A stretch of 64,000 nt of DNA, from positions 4,030,001-4,094,000 of the forward strand of contig JBLDXI010000007.1 of the NCBI GenBank assembly GCA_047495785.1, written 5' to 3'. The translations under genes and the position numbers were made by a program. The notes under the pieces are model-generated. The model ran no database searches and was not told where the DNA came from. It was given only the letters and a program-made list of their open reading frames with translations. This DNA comes from Lepidodermella squamata (Eukaryota > Gastrotricha). Below are positions 22,369-33,900 of the stretch, in pieces; position 1 is the first letter of the stretch; every line of letters starts with the position of its first letter.

Positions 22369-24382
22369 AAAACGCCTTCATTTTTGGTGGTAGTATCGAC
22401 TACAATAATAATTCTGAGCTGTTGAAAAATGCACACTTTAACTGTCGAGTTGAATAAAATATCAATAGATAAGAAGCAGCTTTTATTCCGACTACAAAAA
22501 TAATATGTCGTGTTAGTGATTGGAAACACTTAAAATTATCACCTCATCAATCAGTTAAAAATTTGGCTTGCTTGTTTTTGTAAAAAAAAATCATCGCGCT
22601 ATATATAGTATTAATTTTTGAAAACTCCATTATATGCATAAATCGTGCAGTCGATAACAAAAACCGTGTGCGGTGTAAAGAAATTCAGTGATGAGAAACA
22701 CTTTTCTCCGGCAATTGTAACTATCAGTAATCTTATAGTCCTGCTTTTGACATCATATGATTGTGTCGAAGCATTCTTTCTTCTGCATTGAAAAATTGTT
22801 CCCGTTGATGAATGGATATAAAATGAAATTATTGTTATTATTAATATTGAAACAATCGGTAACTACACGTATATCAAAATTATTATTACATAAACTGTCT
22901 TTATTTGCAAATTTGCAGTTTAATTTTCCGTCTTCTTCTTCTTCTTCTTCATTCGAAACAATGCGATTATATGAACCTGAGTTTTACCCGGGTTGTTTTA
23001 GCCGTGTTGAAAATACTAACAGTGCCATCTATCTATGCGCGGCTTTCGCCGTAAAATCATTGTTAATGTCTGATAATATTTTTGGAGTTTGAAAGACATC
23101 AATTTTCTGGTGTAACACCCCCGATAAATATAGCAAAAACAACATAATAAAGTTAGATATTTTGTTGAAAGAACGTGTTTTACAAATGGTTATGTTAGCG
23201 AACTCGCGCGAATTAGCTCATTATACCAGTCTACCCGTTTACCAGTATACCAGAAATATCAGAATAATCAGAGAACGAGAGAACGGACAAAATGAATTCT
23301 CATTTAACAGAATAGAAACATCATTCACATTCGAAAAATTGTCAGAGCCCGAGGTGTTGTAAGGAGTCGCTGAGAGCTTTGGGATTGGAGACGGCCACTC
23401 ACGTGTCGAAACTGTCACAAAACATGACCGAAAACAGTTGCTCTAATGAAGTAGAAATAAGTCTAATAAACAGTTTACCTCTTCACTCTGTTTCATCATG
23501 AATGCTTCGAGTTTCGAGTCAGTTATTTTGGTAACGGCGTTTGGCGTTTCTTTTACAAATTCAAGCGATTCCTTCGGGGACATTGAACTGAGAAGGAAAT
23601 GATTGGTCAATGGTCAATGGTCAATGGTATATACATTCACGGTATATCACGGAAGTACTTATTCTTTTTCTTTCTTTGCATCAGAAGTCCGGATTGCCTT
23701 TTTCCCTTTCCCTGCTGCGTAGGGAATGATGCCTAAAAACTCAGTTCTTTTTCTCAGTTGGCGGTACCTTGCTAACTTTATTATGAGTAAGATCGGCAGT
23801 TGGACAGGCAGTCACCACCTCCTAAAGAATCATTTCTTGAAATAAGTCTTGCCAAGAAGAATAAGAGCACAGCTAGAGATCGCGAACGGTGACAGGCGCG
23901 CTGTTTTTTAGAAATCATACGGCTTGACCTTGCGATATTTTTCAAAATATTGTTAGTGAATTGATGAACCAATAATGTTATTATCTAAATTACAATTTTC
24001 TTAAAAATGAAAATTATTTTGATTGTTCTACGCTGGCAGCCACGTGGTTTGGCGCCGCTTCCAATGCTGCTTCTTGAATGAAAGAAGTTGTTCCGGTAGT
24101 AAGCTTGTTCATTCAGTCTTGCTTTTGATGTTTAGCTTGCGTGTCTTTAACGAGGACCATCGTATTCTTCAATACACTCTATGCTCATGCGTCTTTGTGT
24201 AATCTTTTGTTGATCAGCTGTTGACTAATTCATCTTCATTGACCGCCTCGCTGAGGTCATGTAAACTCGTTTGACCGTTGTGCTCGTTTTGCGCATCTTT
24301 TCATTGAATTGTAAATGCTCCTCGCCTTTCACATTGCCTATAATTTGCTCTAGAATATTTATTTCCTCGCTAATTAATTATC
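22369..24382. other. Intergenic spacer between the two adenosine kinase genes
   Basis: Contains the kinase-1 polyadenylation signal (AATAAA near 22453), a short CTT repeat (about 22930-22948), and a TGGTCAA trinucleated tandem near 23605-23628. Otherwise AT-rich with no supported gene. Confidence 0.4.
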
Positions 24383-25531
24383 ATGTCTTGCTGTGCTGCT
24401 AAAGCCGAGTAAGTTGATTCCCTTCCTAATATTACATTCGACTAAGTTGCTCCTTCATTTAGATGCGACCCGACCAAGGGCACTGGTGAAGTCCTCTGCA
24501 TCGGAAACGCTCTGTTGGACATCACCTTCTTTGCCGACACCGCTTTCCTCGAAGCTCAAGAGCTGAAGCCGAACGATGCTACCACCCTCGACAGCGACCG
24601 CTTCAAGACCATCCTCGCTGGTCTCGAGGGCCGCTTCAACGCCTCTGGCCATGTTCCCGGTGGTAGCGCCCAGAACGTTGCTCGCACCATCCAATGGCTG
24701 CTGCCCTCTGCCCCTGGTGCAGTCACCTACATGGGTGCTATCTGCACTGACCGCATCGGCAACATCTTGGTTGAGAAGGCCCGCCACTCTGGCATCAACG
24801 GTGTCTACGAAACCGTCGACGACCCGACCGGCTGCTGCTTGGTCATGGTTTCCGGCGAGCACAACGAGAACCGCTCGCTCGCTGCCTTCCTTGGCGGAGC
24901 TAAGAAGTTCTCCCTTGAATTCCTGAAGACCAACTGGTCTTACTGCGAGAAGGCGAAGAACTTCTACATCGAAGGCTTCTTCCTGCCAACCTGCTTCGAG
25001 GCGTGCAAGGCCGTTGGCAAGCTCGTCTCTGGCGATGCTAACAAGCGCTTCTTCCTCAACCTGTCCGCTGCTTACATCGCTACTGACTACAAGGACAAGC
25101 TCCTCGAGCTGATCCCCGACGTCGACGTTCTGTTCGGTAACGAGACTGAGTTCGCCGCTTTCGGCCGTGCTATCGGCTGCGGTGAAGATCTGAAAACCGT
25201 TGCCAAGGCTATCGCCACCATGCCCAAGGCCCGTGCTGACAAGCGTGTTGTCATCATCACCCAGGGCGCTGAGCCAGTCATCTACGCTGTTGGCTCGGAA
25301 GAGGTCAAGACGATTGCTGTCCCGAAATTGGCCGAGGACCGCATTGTCGACCGCAATGGAGCTGGCGATGCCTTCGTTGGCGGTTTCATTGCCAACTTCT
25401 CCCGTGGCAAGTCTCTGGACGAGTGTGTTCGTTGCGGTATTGCTACTGCTGAGATCACCATTCAACGTCTCGGCTGCACCTTCCCGACTGAGAAGCCGTG
25501 CATGGACAAGCTCGGCGCTGGTTGCTGTTAA
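24383..25531 (+). CDS. Adenosine kinase 2 (PfkB family)
   Basis: Two exons, 24383-24408 (26 bases) and 24463-25531, give 364 residues. It has a full kinase core: VLCIGNALLDITFFADTAFLE, the GGSAQNVART substrate motif, YIEGFFLPTCFEACK, LFGNETE, and DRNGAGDAFVGGF with catalytic Asp311. Same reaction as kinase 1 (adenosine to AMP). It differs in having one tiny first exon and almost no introns, and in strongly biased codon use suggesting high expression. Thr before the Asn-Gly-Ala-Gly-Asp motif in kinase 1 is Arg here. A polyadenylation signal AATAAA lies near 25693. It is the intact founder-type copy of the kinase fragments at 38.7 and 55.5 kb. Confidence 0.93.
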
Positions 25532-27967
25532 ATGACTCAAGATTCAAAAACTTGAATGCTGAGAACTTTCAAATGATGATATATTGTATACTTGTGAGAT
25601 GATGCTCAATTGATGTGATGAAGCTTTCATGGCTCAAATTCGCTACCTCAAGAGCGTAAATTATCTCAAATCCAGTGATATAATCTCGCTGCAATAAAAG
25701 CATGTAACACTTCATTTATTTGTCTCTTATTAAAGAAGATTTGAATTACGAGTGTCAAGCTCCGAAAAACCGAGAAGCCGTGCCTAAAAAACTCAGCACT
25801 GGTTGATGTCAATTTACGTAGCGTCATTAACTGTTGTCAAAGTTTTTGAAGGAGGCGAAGGCAGGCGATCACATACAACTTCTGTTATTACCATGAATGG
25901 ATGATTCCCAATCGAGGCTATTCGTGTATATCGTACTTGGTTCAGGCTGATAATTGAAGGACAAAACCGTAGCGTGATCTTATTTCAGACACTTTATACT
26001 TCGAACTTAAATTTCTCCTCATTCCTGGTACATAGATATAAACACCCGTTCATACGCAAACAACAGCCCGGCGTTGTTTCTTCAAAATTATTGAACATTC
26101 CGGAAACTTTTCTTCTTGGCCGCGTTTGCTGGAATGAAGCAAAAAAGAATGCCCATGTCATGCGCATTATGAGGAAAACTAAAGACTAGTACCCACAGGG
26201 TGGTTCGAAACTGTCGTAGCTGCGATTCTAAACGACTGAACCGCAGCGAACGTTTTCAGTTGTTGGTCAAACGGTTTTCAACTGCGCGATTCAATCGATT
26301 CGGAAATTCAAAGGGTTTTGAAATAATTTTCTCCCGTGGTCGAGCCAGAGAGAGGCCGGTCCGTTACGAATTATCACGTGTTCCTGCCAACACGTGCGTT
26401 GATGCGCCGTATTTGTTGTCCAGCCACAATGAATTTTTGGTAGCGCGAGACTGAATTCCATGGAGGAATAGAAACATTTCTGAATTCTGAATTCAGTTAA
26501 TGATTATCCCTGTCTAAAATTTTCGGTTTACTTTTACGAAAAAATCCGGAACTTTCGATTATACCAATTCTGTCAATGGAAATTTCATAACATTTAATTT
26601 TCGCTTCTGCGCTCCAATATTACCACATTTCCTTTGATCTTATCTATTAACTTTAATTTTTGGCCGCATTTAATTCTTATTTTCCCACTGCGTACCGTAG
26701 AGGAGGGTAATTTTGGTAATTTTGGACCTGAAAATGGCCGGCCTTCTGGCTTTCCTTCTTCAATCGATGTTTTGGTGATTTTTCTCATGATTTTTCTAAG
26801 AGATGTCGGGAGAGAGTCCATTTGGGACCCGCTTTCTTCGTTCTGAAACTGAAGTCGGTTTGACCTGAGCTTTCGCCCAGGCTCCAAATGTTCGCAAAAA
26901 TTCCATTTCTCTGATATTTTTTGCGAAAATGTTACGCCATCTATTTCAATTTATTTAACACAGCATGTCCCAGAAGCTGCGAAACTATTTATTAATTTGG
27001 CAAATCTTTGTAGGAAATTCAACTAATTAAATTAAATTAAACCTACTGAGAGAACATTCCATCTTTTATCTGCGATTTAACCGAATAAATGAAAAATTTA
27101 CCGGGGAAAACCCGGAAAACCCCGATGGTAACTGGTTCGGTAATAGTCAGTATTTTACCCGGTTCGACCAAATTTCTCCGGACTTATTTAATCTCATCAA
27201 CAAGTGATACACTTGATTACTATTCTCGTGATTTTTGAATTTTCCAAAACTTTTCTGGCCATGAGATGTGACTTCGTCTCTCAGTTTAGACTTACTGAAC
27301 CCTTTTCCGTGTATTTTCTTTGCTTGCGTTACTCATGGGACACGCTGTATATTTTTCCGAAATTTTTCCGAAGGGTATATAGGGTTCGATAGAATAAAAA
27401 TAGTTTTATTCAGCCTCTTCTATAGACTGTCGTCATTTACCGTTTTTGAAGGGTTTTGAAGGGCGAAGGCAGGCAGAGAGTATTCCTTACCTTTTCCAAA
27501 AAACTTATAGTTTTCAATCGAGTCAAAACGCGCCATTCATCTTTTTCAAAAGAAACCAGTTAAAAATCAGGAATAATTTTAATTTCAAACTCCTTTTCGC
27601 CATATAAAAATGTACACAAATTTACAGAATGTTATGAGCGGAAATTCTCTCGAATTAAAAAAAAACACGGTTTTGTCCAAAATTGCCAATCTACTATATT
27701 AGGTAACTAAATTGAATTTTATAAAATTGTCGAAAAAAAACGGATTTTGTTTGGAAATAAGCCCTTATAAATTCTGTTTGAAATGATTTTTCGCTTTATT
27801 TCCAAACGCCTTCTCCGGAAATTTTCCCGTTTTTTCCTGGGCTTGTAATCGCCTTTATTTTCTTGTCAATTGTCAGGTTTCCTCCTTGTTTAACATATTA
27901 GGTATTAGGCTATTCACAACTCATCTGCTTTATAAACAAATCCGACTTGGCTTGAGGCGAAACTTCA
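25532..27967. other. Spacer between kinase 2 and CRP-A; first half of a duplicated block
   Basis: 25.62-26.45 kb is clearly similar to 43.15-44.10 kb (kinase 3' UTR and following sequence), and 27.78-27.97 kb to 45.65-45.84 kb. This shows that the spacer was duplicated together with the flanking genes. One TA MITE (26961-27347) lies inside. No other gene is supported. Confidence 0.6.
26961..27347 (+). mobile_element. TA-flanked MITE copy, 387 bp
   Basis: Left end CAGCATGTCCCAGAAG and right end GGGACACGCTG followed by TA. It shares long internal phrases with the copies at 39878-40218 and 44491-44868. The short TIR and TA flank suggest a Tc1/mariner-derived MITE. Confidence 0.7.
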
Positions 27968-30900
27968 ATGTCTATCAACTGGATGATTGCATGTGCAGCT
28001 GTCGTCATTTCGACAGTACTAAAGCCATCACTCGCAACGTGGGTGCGCTGCTTCTCGCAATTCGACGATTCCTTCGACCAGATTTGCCGCCGAGACCGCG
28101 TCGGCTGTGACATTCTAGAAAGCTACAAAGTAATATTTTCAACTTCATAATTTTCCAGAAATTTGCCTGATTTGAAAATTGGCAGCGGGGCAATAAACTT
28201 AAACATCTAGCTATGTATTTCGATTAGTCATATGGAAATTCATGAATAATTTCTGATATTAAATGCAGAATTTCTGCCGACAAATCTGATATGTACGCGA
28301 TTTTCGCTGATCGCTGATACGGCCCTGATTTTATGGTCAATTTTAGGTTAGGGTCGGGGTTAGGGTTTGAGGCAAGCGTGTTTCGGGGTCCGAAATGACT
28401 AATATATGGCCAAAAATTGCGCCATTTGTAGAAGCAACAAAATTCGCGTCCATGTACGAGCATCGCTCAGCAAAATCGAAGAAGCAAATTTTGAGCTTAT
28501 TCGCAAATTACCGTTTATTAATGGGACGAATTCGCGCTAATCTGCGTGTATTAGCTTGTGAATATTTCAAAAGGTGGTCGCCAATGTTTACGATACTAAT
28601 GTGTACAATTTTTGAGATAACACATTGAATTTGTTACTGCAGATCAGAAGTTGGGTGAAATTAGAACCCTGAAATTATTAGTCTCGTGGGTACATCTCTA
28701 AGGGAACTATGTATGTAGAGGGGTAAATGATGAGTCGGTTTTAGGCTCATCCCGGAAGGTGTGTTGATCCCAGCACGTCAGATTTGTCGGCACAACTTCT
28801 GCATAATTAGGCGGATCTTCCCTTGAATTCTCCAGTCTCTGTAAGCTACCGTTAAAATTCAGCATCGAATTCAAAATCAGCGAAAAATCAGCTGAAAATA
28901 TGTACGAATTGCCAAAATCGCGTACATATGTATGGCTCTGTGTGTTGCGCCCGCGGAATTCTTAAAATCGCCGCGGTGGTGCGCTGCGGAATAATGCGCG
29001 AGTGCGCGCGATTGTTTACCTTTCTGCTTAATAGTGTGCAAAGGTGCGGTGTTAAGACTTTTGACGCGGAAACCACTATTCGCGCCGCGGAAAAATTAAA
29101 AAATAGACGCGGAAAGTAGCGATGAATCCGCGGAATTAAATCCATTAATCAGAATAACTTGGCGGCTGGTTTTTTTTGCAAAAATCATCCACTGGCCACA
29201 GAACCACTTCGTCACGTTAGCTAAACGCGGCTGATAGCAAACCGCTAGCACCTAGCGACTGGTATTAAAGCTCTATAATGGGCTAACTTTTTCGCGCAAT
29301 GTCGGCCAGATATGCCGTAAAAGGGATGTTCGCTATCGGTGCGCATGAACTGGGTGTTCGGCGGCTGCGTACCTATGGGACTCGAAATGAGTTTATACCG
29401 GACTGCGCACGAGGGTGGCTATAGTAAAACCGAAACAACCGCCCATTGCTAGCTCCTAGCACCTAATCGGGGTGGTTCGATAACCACTGAGACTGAGCCG
29501 AGCCATTTTACGACCCGTGTTACTCAGCTCTTTCCAAACGCTGGACGCTATTCCCCCGCCGACCCATTACAACATGTAGCAGTCAATTTCTTGAAAAACC
29601 GCGTTCGAATGAACCCTCTCCGTGCGCAGTTGTCACATTTTTATTGCCCTTATTGCAGGTCTGCAAGGCGCTCGCTCTCAAAAGCGGTGTTAATCCGCTA
29701 ATCCCTAATCCGCGTCTCAAGAGTTCCGCCCCTCTTCGCCGCCCTAGCCCTCTGTATTGCGCTGTTGACGTGACTCGCTACCTCAGGACACCGGGCTGTG
29801 TAAACAGCTTTGGTCAATTTTGCCGATTGTTGTCGATTTCGTTGAAGTTTTTCGAAAGTTTTTCGAAAGTTTTCACACGGCGCGCAAAAACTTGCAAAAA
29901 CTTGTCAATATCATCCATATCACATATCATCCCACTGGCTGAATTCGCTCATTTTTACGGTACCAAGAGCAACGGATATCGCTAGCGGCGCTTTGGTGGT
30001 GAAGATGTTTTACCGCCTTCTTTACCTGCGTATTACCTGACTCAGCGGCAACGGGTCAAGTCGACCCGCCGGTCACCAGTCACCTGTTGGGTCAGGTCAC
30101 CGGTCTGGTACTAGTCGTGAGACCATGAGACGTACCAGGACGCCGAGGCTTGATAAAAGGGGCAAAAACATCAGCTCGTGCCTCAAATCAATGCGACGAG
30201 CTCATGAATAATCCGTTTCGCTTTACACAGATTTTATTATAGGAGATTCGAAGCCTCGGCGTCCTGGCACGTCTCATGTTCGCGGCCGGTCAGCCGCTGC
30301 CGATTGACCGGTTTTCAACCGAAATATGTCACAAAACTCAGAAATTTTATAAATCGCGTCTTTTGTTTACTATTAGCGTCTTTTGACCGCGCGCACTCAC
30401 CGATTTCAGCGGGAAGCGATTAAATAAGCGCGGCGGATTAACATTTTGACCGCGCCTTCACAAATTCGCGGCGCGCGCACAAATTCCGCGTCCTTTTACA
30501 CATTTCAGCGTCGTGTTTACTTTGGGCGCATATGTATTTACGAATAGCCTCACTCCTAAACAAAATTAAAAAGAAATTGAAATTGAGCAACAGTTATTTT
30601 TGCTCAAGTCAAACCTGAATTGTCGAATTTTTATACTTGTTTCAGCTATCAGGCAGAGTTTACACGAACAAAACTTCGTGCATATTTGGGGTAAAACGCT
30701 TTCATCTCGCTGAATTTCTCGAGTCCTCCCTATTGGTTTGTTCAAACCCAGACTGCTCACAGCTGCTACAACCCGAAAACGCTGACCATTCGCTGTTTAC
30801 CTGGCGACATCTCTTGCCCGGCCGATTTCATTGAGGTATCATGGTAGCATTATAAATAATTTTATGTGTCTGTTTTTATTTCCGTATTCATGTTAAAGGT

Positions 30901-33900
30901 CGAGCGATTCAGGGGATTCGATTTGCTGCGAAATAGCCTGGCGGATTGCGAGAACTCGTCGAACGTACTGGTTTTTTAATTACATCATTTAGAGGGCTAG
31001 GAGCTGGGAAAGTGCCCAACCGTGGTACAATAGTAAAACCGAAAAAATGCTAGCAAGTTAGAAGATATGCATAATCGATCAACACAAGAAATTCTATCAT
31101 CCGAAATTACCCCGAAAATCGGATGGTTAAATATACATGGTGAAAACTTCCAAAATTAATCATTTCCATTTTCTCAGGTGAAAAAACAGTATATTGAAGC
31201 CCAAAGGAGTAGCCAGGATTTATTTTTGGGAGGTGATACTTTTTTTACCTGCGGCTTCAAAAATGTTGCGGTCGAAAAAACACTTAAAGGCCTACAGGGT
31301 GGCCAAAAAATTCCGCAGAAGGCGAATTCGATGCGCATCAATTTAATGAGGACTTTTAAGAAGTTGGAGAATTTCAAGCATTCTTTTGCCAATGGAACTC
31401 CTAAATTTCTTGAAACTCTTCATTAAAATGATGCGCATAGAATTCGCCTTCTGCGGAATTTTTTGGCCACCCTGTATTTGCGAGCGCGAGCAAAGCGAGC
31501 TTTAGCTTACGCTTTTGTCTTCGCCACCGTTGATGCCATTTTGCGTTGAGTACTGAGACAGGATGGTTTGACACTTTTAACATCCCTGGACGTGTTTACA
31601 CAGGAACTGAGGTATCAACGCTGTCTAAATGGTTCGAACTATGCTGCCTGCATGCCTACGTCGTTGCAATGTCCGTACGGAACGGTTGGTGGAGACAATC
31701 ATTATAATTGATTTTGCTTCTTTAGCTTTTTTGGCTGAAGCTTTAGGATTTTTGGTCAATACTAAAGTAAACGAAAGTTTAATTTTTGCTGTCTGACTCA
31801 TCGCAGGTTCCATCTCGCTCATATCGAACTCTTTCCATGTGTGCCGCCTCCTACCGTACCTTCAACTGACACTTTACAATTTATAATATAACTGGACTTG
31901 TGTGATTGCAATAGAAACGCGTCCCGTCGACAATGAGCCACACATTCGCTGTTTCAACAGGCAATCTAGTGCCTTCCTAGGCTGTCGGTTAGCGTCTAGC
32001 GGCTGCTCGAAGACTTCCAACGAAACTTCGGTACAACTATTTGTTAAGAAACTGTCAATTTCTTGAACTTTGTTATTGCTTCAGGGAATCAGTCCTAGGT
32101 CATACATTGATCGGGCACACTGTGAAAAATGGGTGAGATTTATTACTTGTATCTTATGAAGGGGAAGCAATAGCTGGCGCAATTACCAGTGTGGTGTTGG
32201 GAATCCGTATATCTGGATCTTTTTCAGAATGCAGCTGCTTGCCGGAAGGACGGCCGTGTTCAGTGCAGAAACAGGTGTCCAAGTGGTTGGAGTCTCGTGC
32301 GTACCATCATGTCAGTGTATTACTTGTTAATATCACTTTGCATCGCTAGGTCAAAGTTTTTCAAGCAACGCCGTCTTCGTTCGCAGCAGCCTATGCCGAG
32401 TGCTTGAGCTACGCAGCCGCGGTTAATCCGCGGGTAAAATTAAAGCATTGGATCAGCCGAGTCGCCCAATTTTAATTATTAATTTTTTCGTTTCGCATAG
32501 ATTCGCTTCAAGCAGTGCCTCGATCCTGTCACTTTCAATTTGGTTACTTGCGTTCGCACGATCGACAACTGCCCTGCTTCGTCTGTGAGTTGGCCAACAA
32601 TCCGTGTTCGCAAACGTTATTCTTTCCCTTAGACAAACGAATTTTCAGTTGACATCGATTTCACGACTTACGACGAATGTATCTCTGGTGAGCGTTCAGA
32701 CTTCAAACTTCCCTAAATAGGGATGTATATTATTAGCGACACTGTAAATGTTTAGATTATTCTCTGGTTAACTGAATTGGGTTAGATGGGCTGTGAAACT
32801 ATTTCGTTCACATCGAGGAAGATCTCGCACTTCGGAAAAAGTCCGAAAGTACACCGCAACGGTAAGTGTGAGAATCATGGAAAAATACGGCCAGCCAACC
32901 GTGCTCGGCTGTACTGTATTAAAAAACACTGAAGTGCGAGTTCTTCCGCGACGTGAACGAATTTGGTAAGCTCATAAAAATATTATGAAATGGCTTATAG
33001 AATTAGTAGTGAAAATGATTCGATCTACAGCTCTCATCGACTCGGAAATACAAAATCTTGGCGAACCCATGTGTATCAGCGAAATTCGGTACGTCGCAAT
33101 GACGTCCTGGAAAAGGAAATCAGTGTTGAAAAGCCCGAATGATCACGGGTTTTCCTGGCTAAATAATATCCCCGAATCCAACTTCGACTTCGAAAGTTGT
33201 TAATATCTCCGGCCACGGAGCTCCTTTTAAAATATTTTCATTTGCTAATAAAATTCGGCGGAACTAGGTTTAGGCTAAAATTTACTGTCGGATTTTGAAG
33301 TCACATCGTAATTTCAGATTAAATTATGGTATCTTATAAATCCTAGCCGGCATTCTTTTACAGCGTCGAAGCCTGCCAACTACCCACACATTCGTTGCTT
33401 CAAAAACGAATCACCATTCGAGTTTACGGGCTGTGTGGCTTCACCCGGCCAATGCCAAGCAGGACAGTCGAACGTGAAGCTTTTATTTTGCCAAGAACAT
33501 GATTCAACTCAAGGCTTTTGTTCTCTAGGCGATTGACAACAAAGTCTACAGTACGCTGGGCTTCTGCATGGCCGGCGTAAGTTTCACTAACTTGGTAAAC
33601 AAATTATCTTGATCGACCAATATTTTTGTATACAATTTGTATGAAATATGACGTTTATAAAATAACGGCCTTGTTATTCGGTATTTATGATTTATTAATA
33701 TTGGACTCGTTCAATTTTTCCTAGGATGTGCTCTACTGTATTCCGCCAAATCCCCCTAATGCAAATGCAACAGTCGGCTTCTGTCGAGCCGCGAGAGATG
33801 TCAATAGCACATGCCCGGACGGTCTTCGCTTATATCAACGATATCCTACCGGAAAAAAAATTCGTGAAACCGATGATGATCAGCCAATAGGAACGACATA

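Noticed and set aside
22930-22950. CTT repeat as a regulatory element
   Set aside because: Short simple repeat with nothing to link it to a gene.
24455-25540. 361-codon open frame antisense to adenosine kinase 2
   Set aside because: Produced by the strong codon bias of the kinase; composition is typical of an antisense shadow.
28340-28370. TTAGGG-like stretch (GGTTAGGGTCGGGGTTAGGG)
   Set aside because: Only two imperfect units inside an intron; not a telomeric array.
28930-30530. CpG-rich block as a separate gene or CpG-island promoter
   Set aside because: No coding frame or splice pattern; it is absent from the matching CRP-B intron, so an inserted repeat is more likely.
31371-31660. Alternative reading frame through CRP module-3 exons giving a Trp-Phe-Glu-Leu-Cys-Cys peptide
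   Set aside because: The other frame gives the family module Arg-Cys-Leu...Cys...Gln-Cys-Pro with proper splice sites; the longer open stretch is a shadow.
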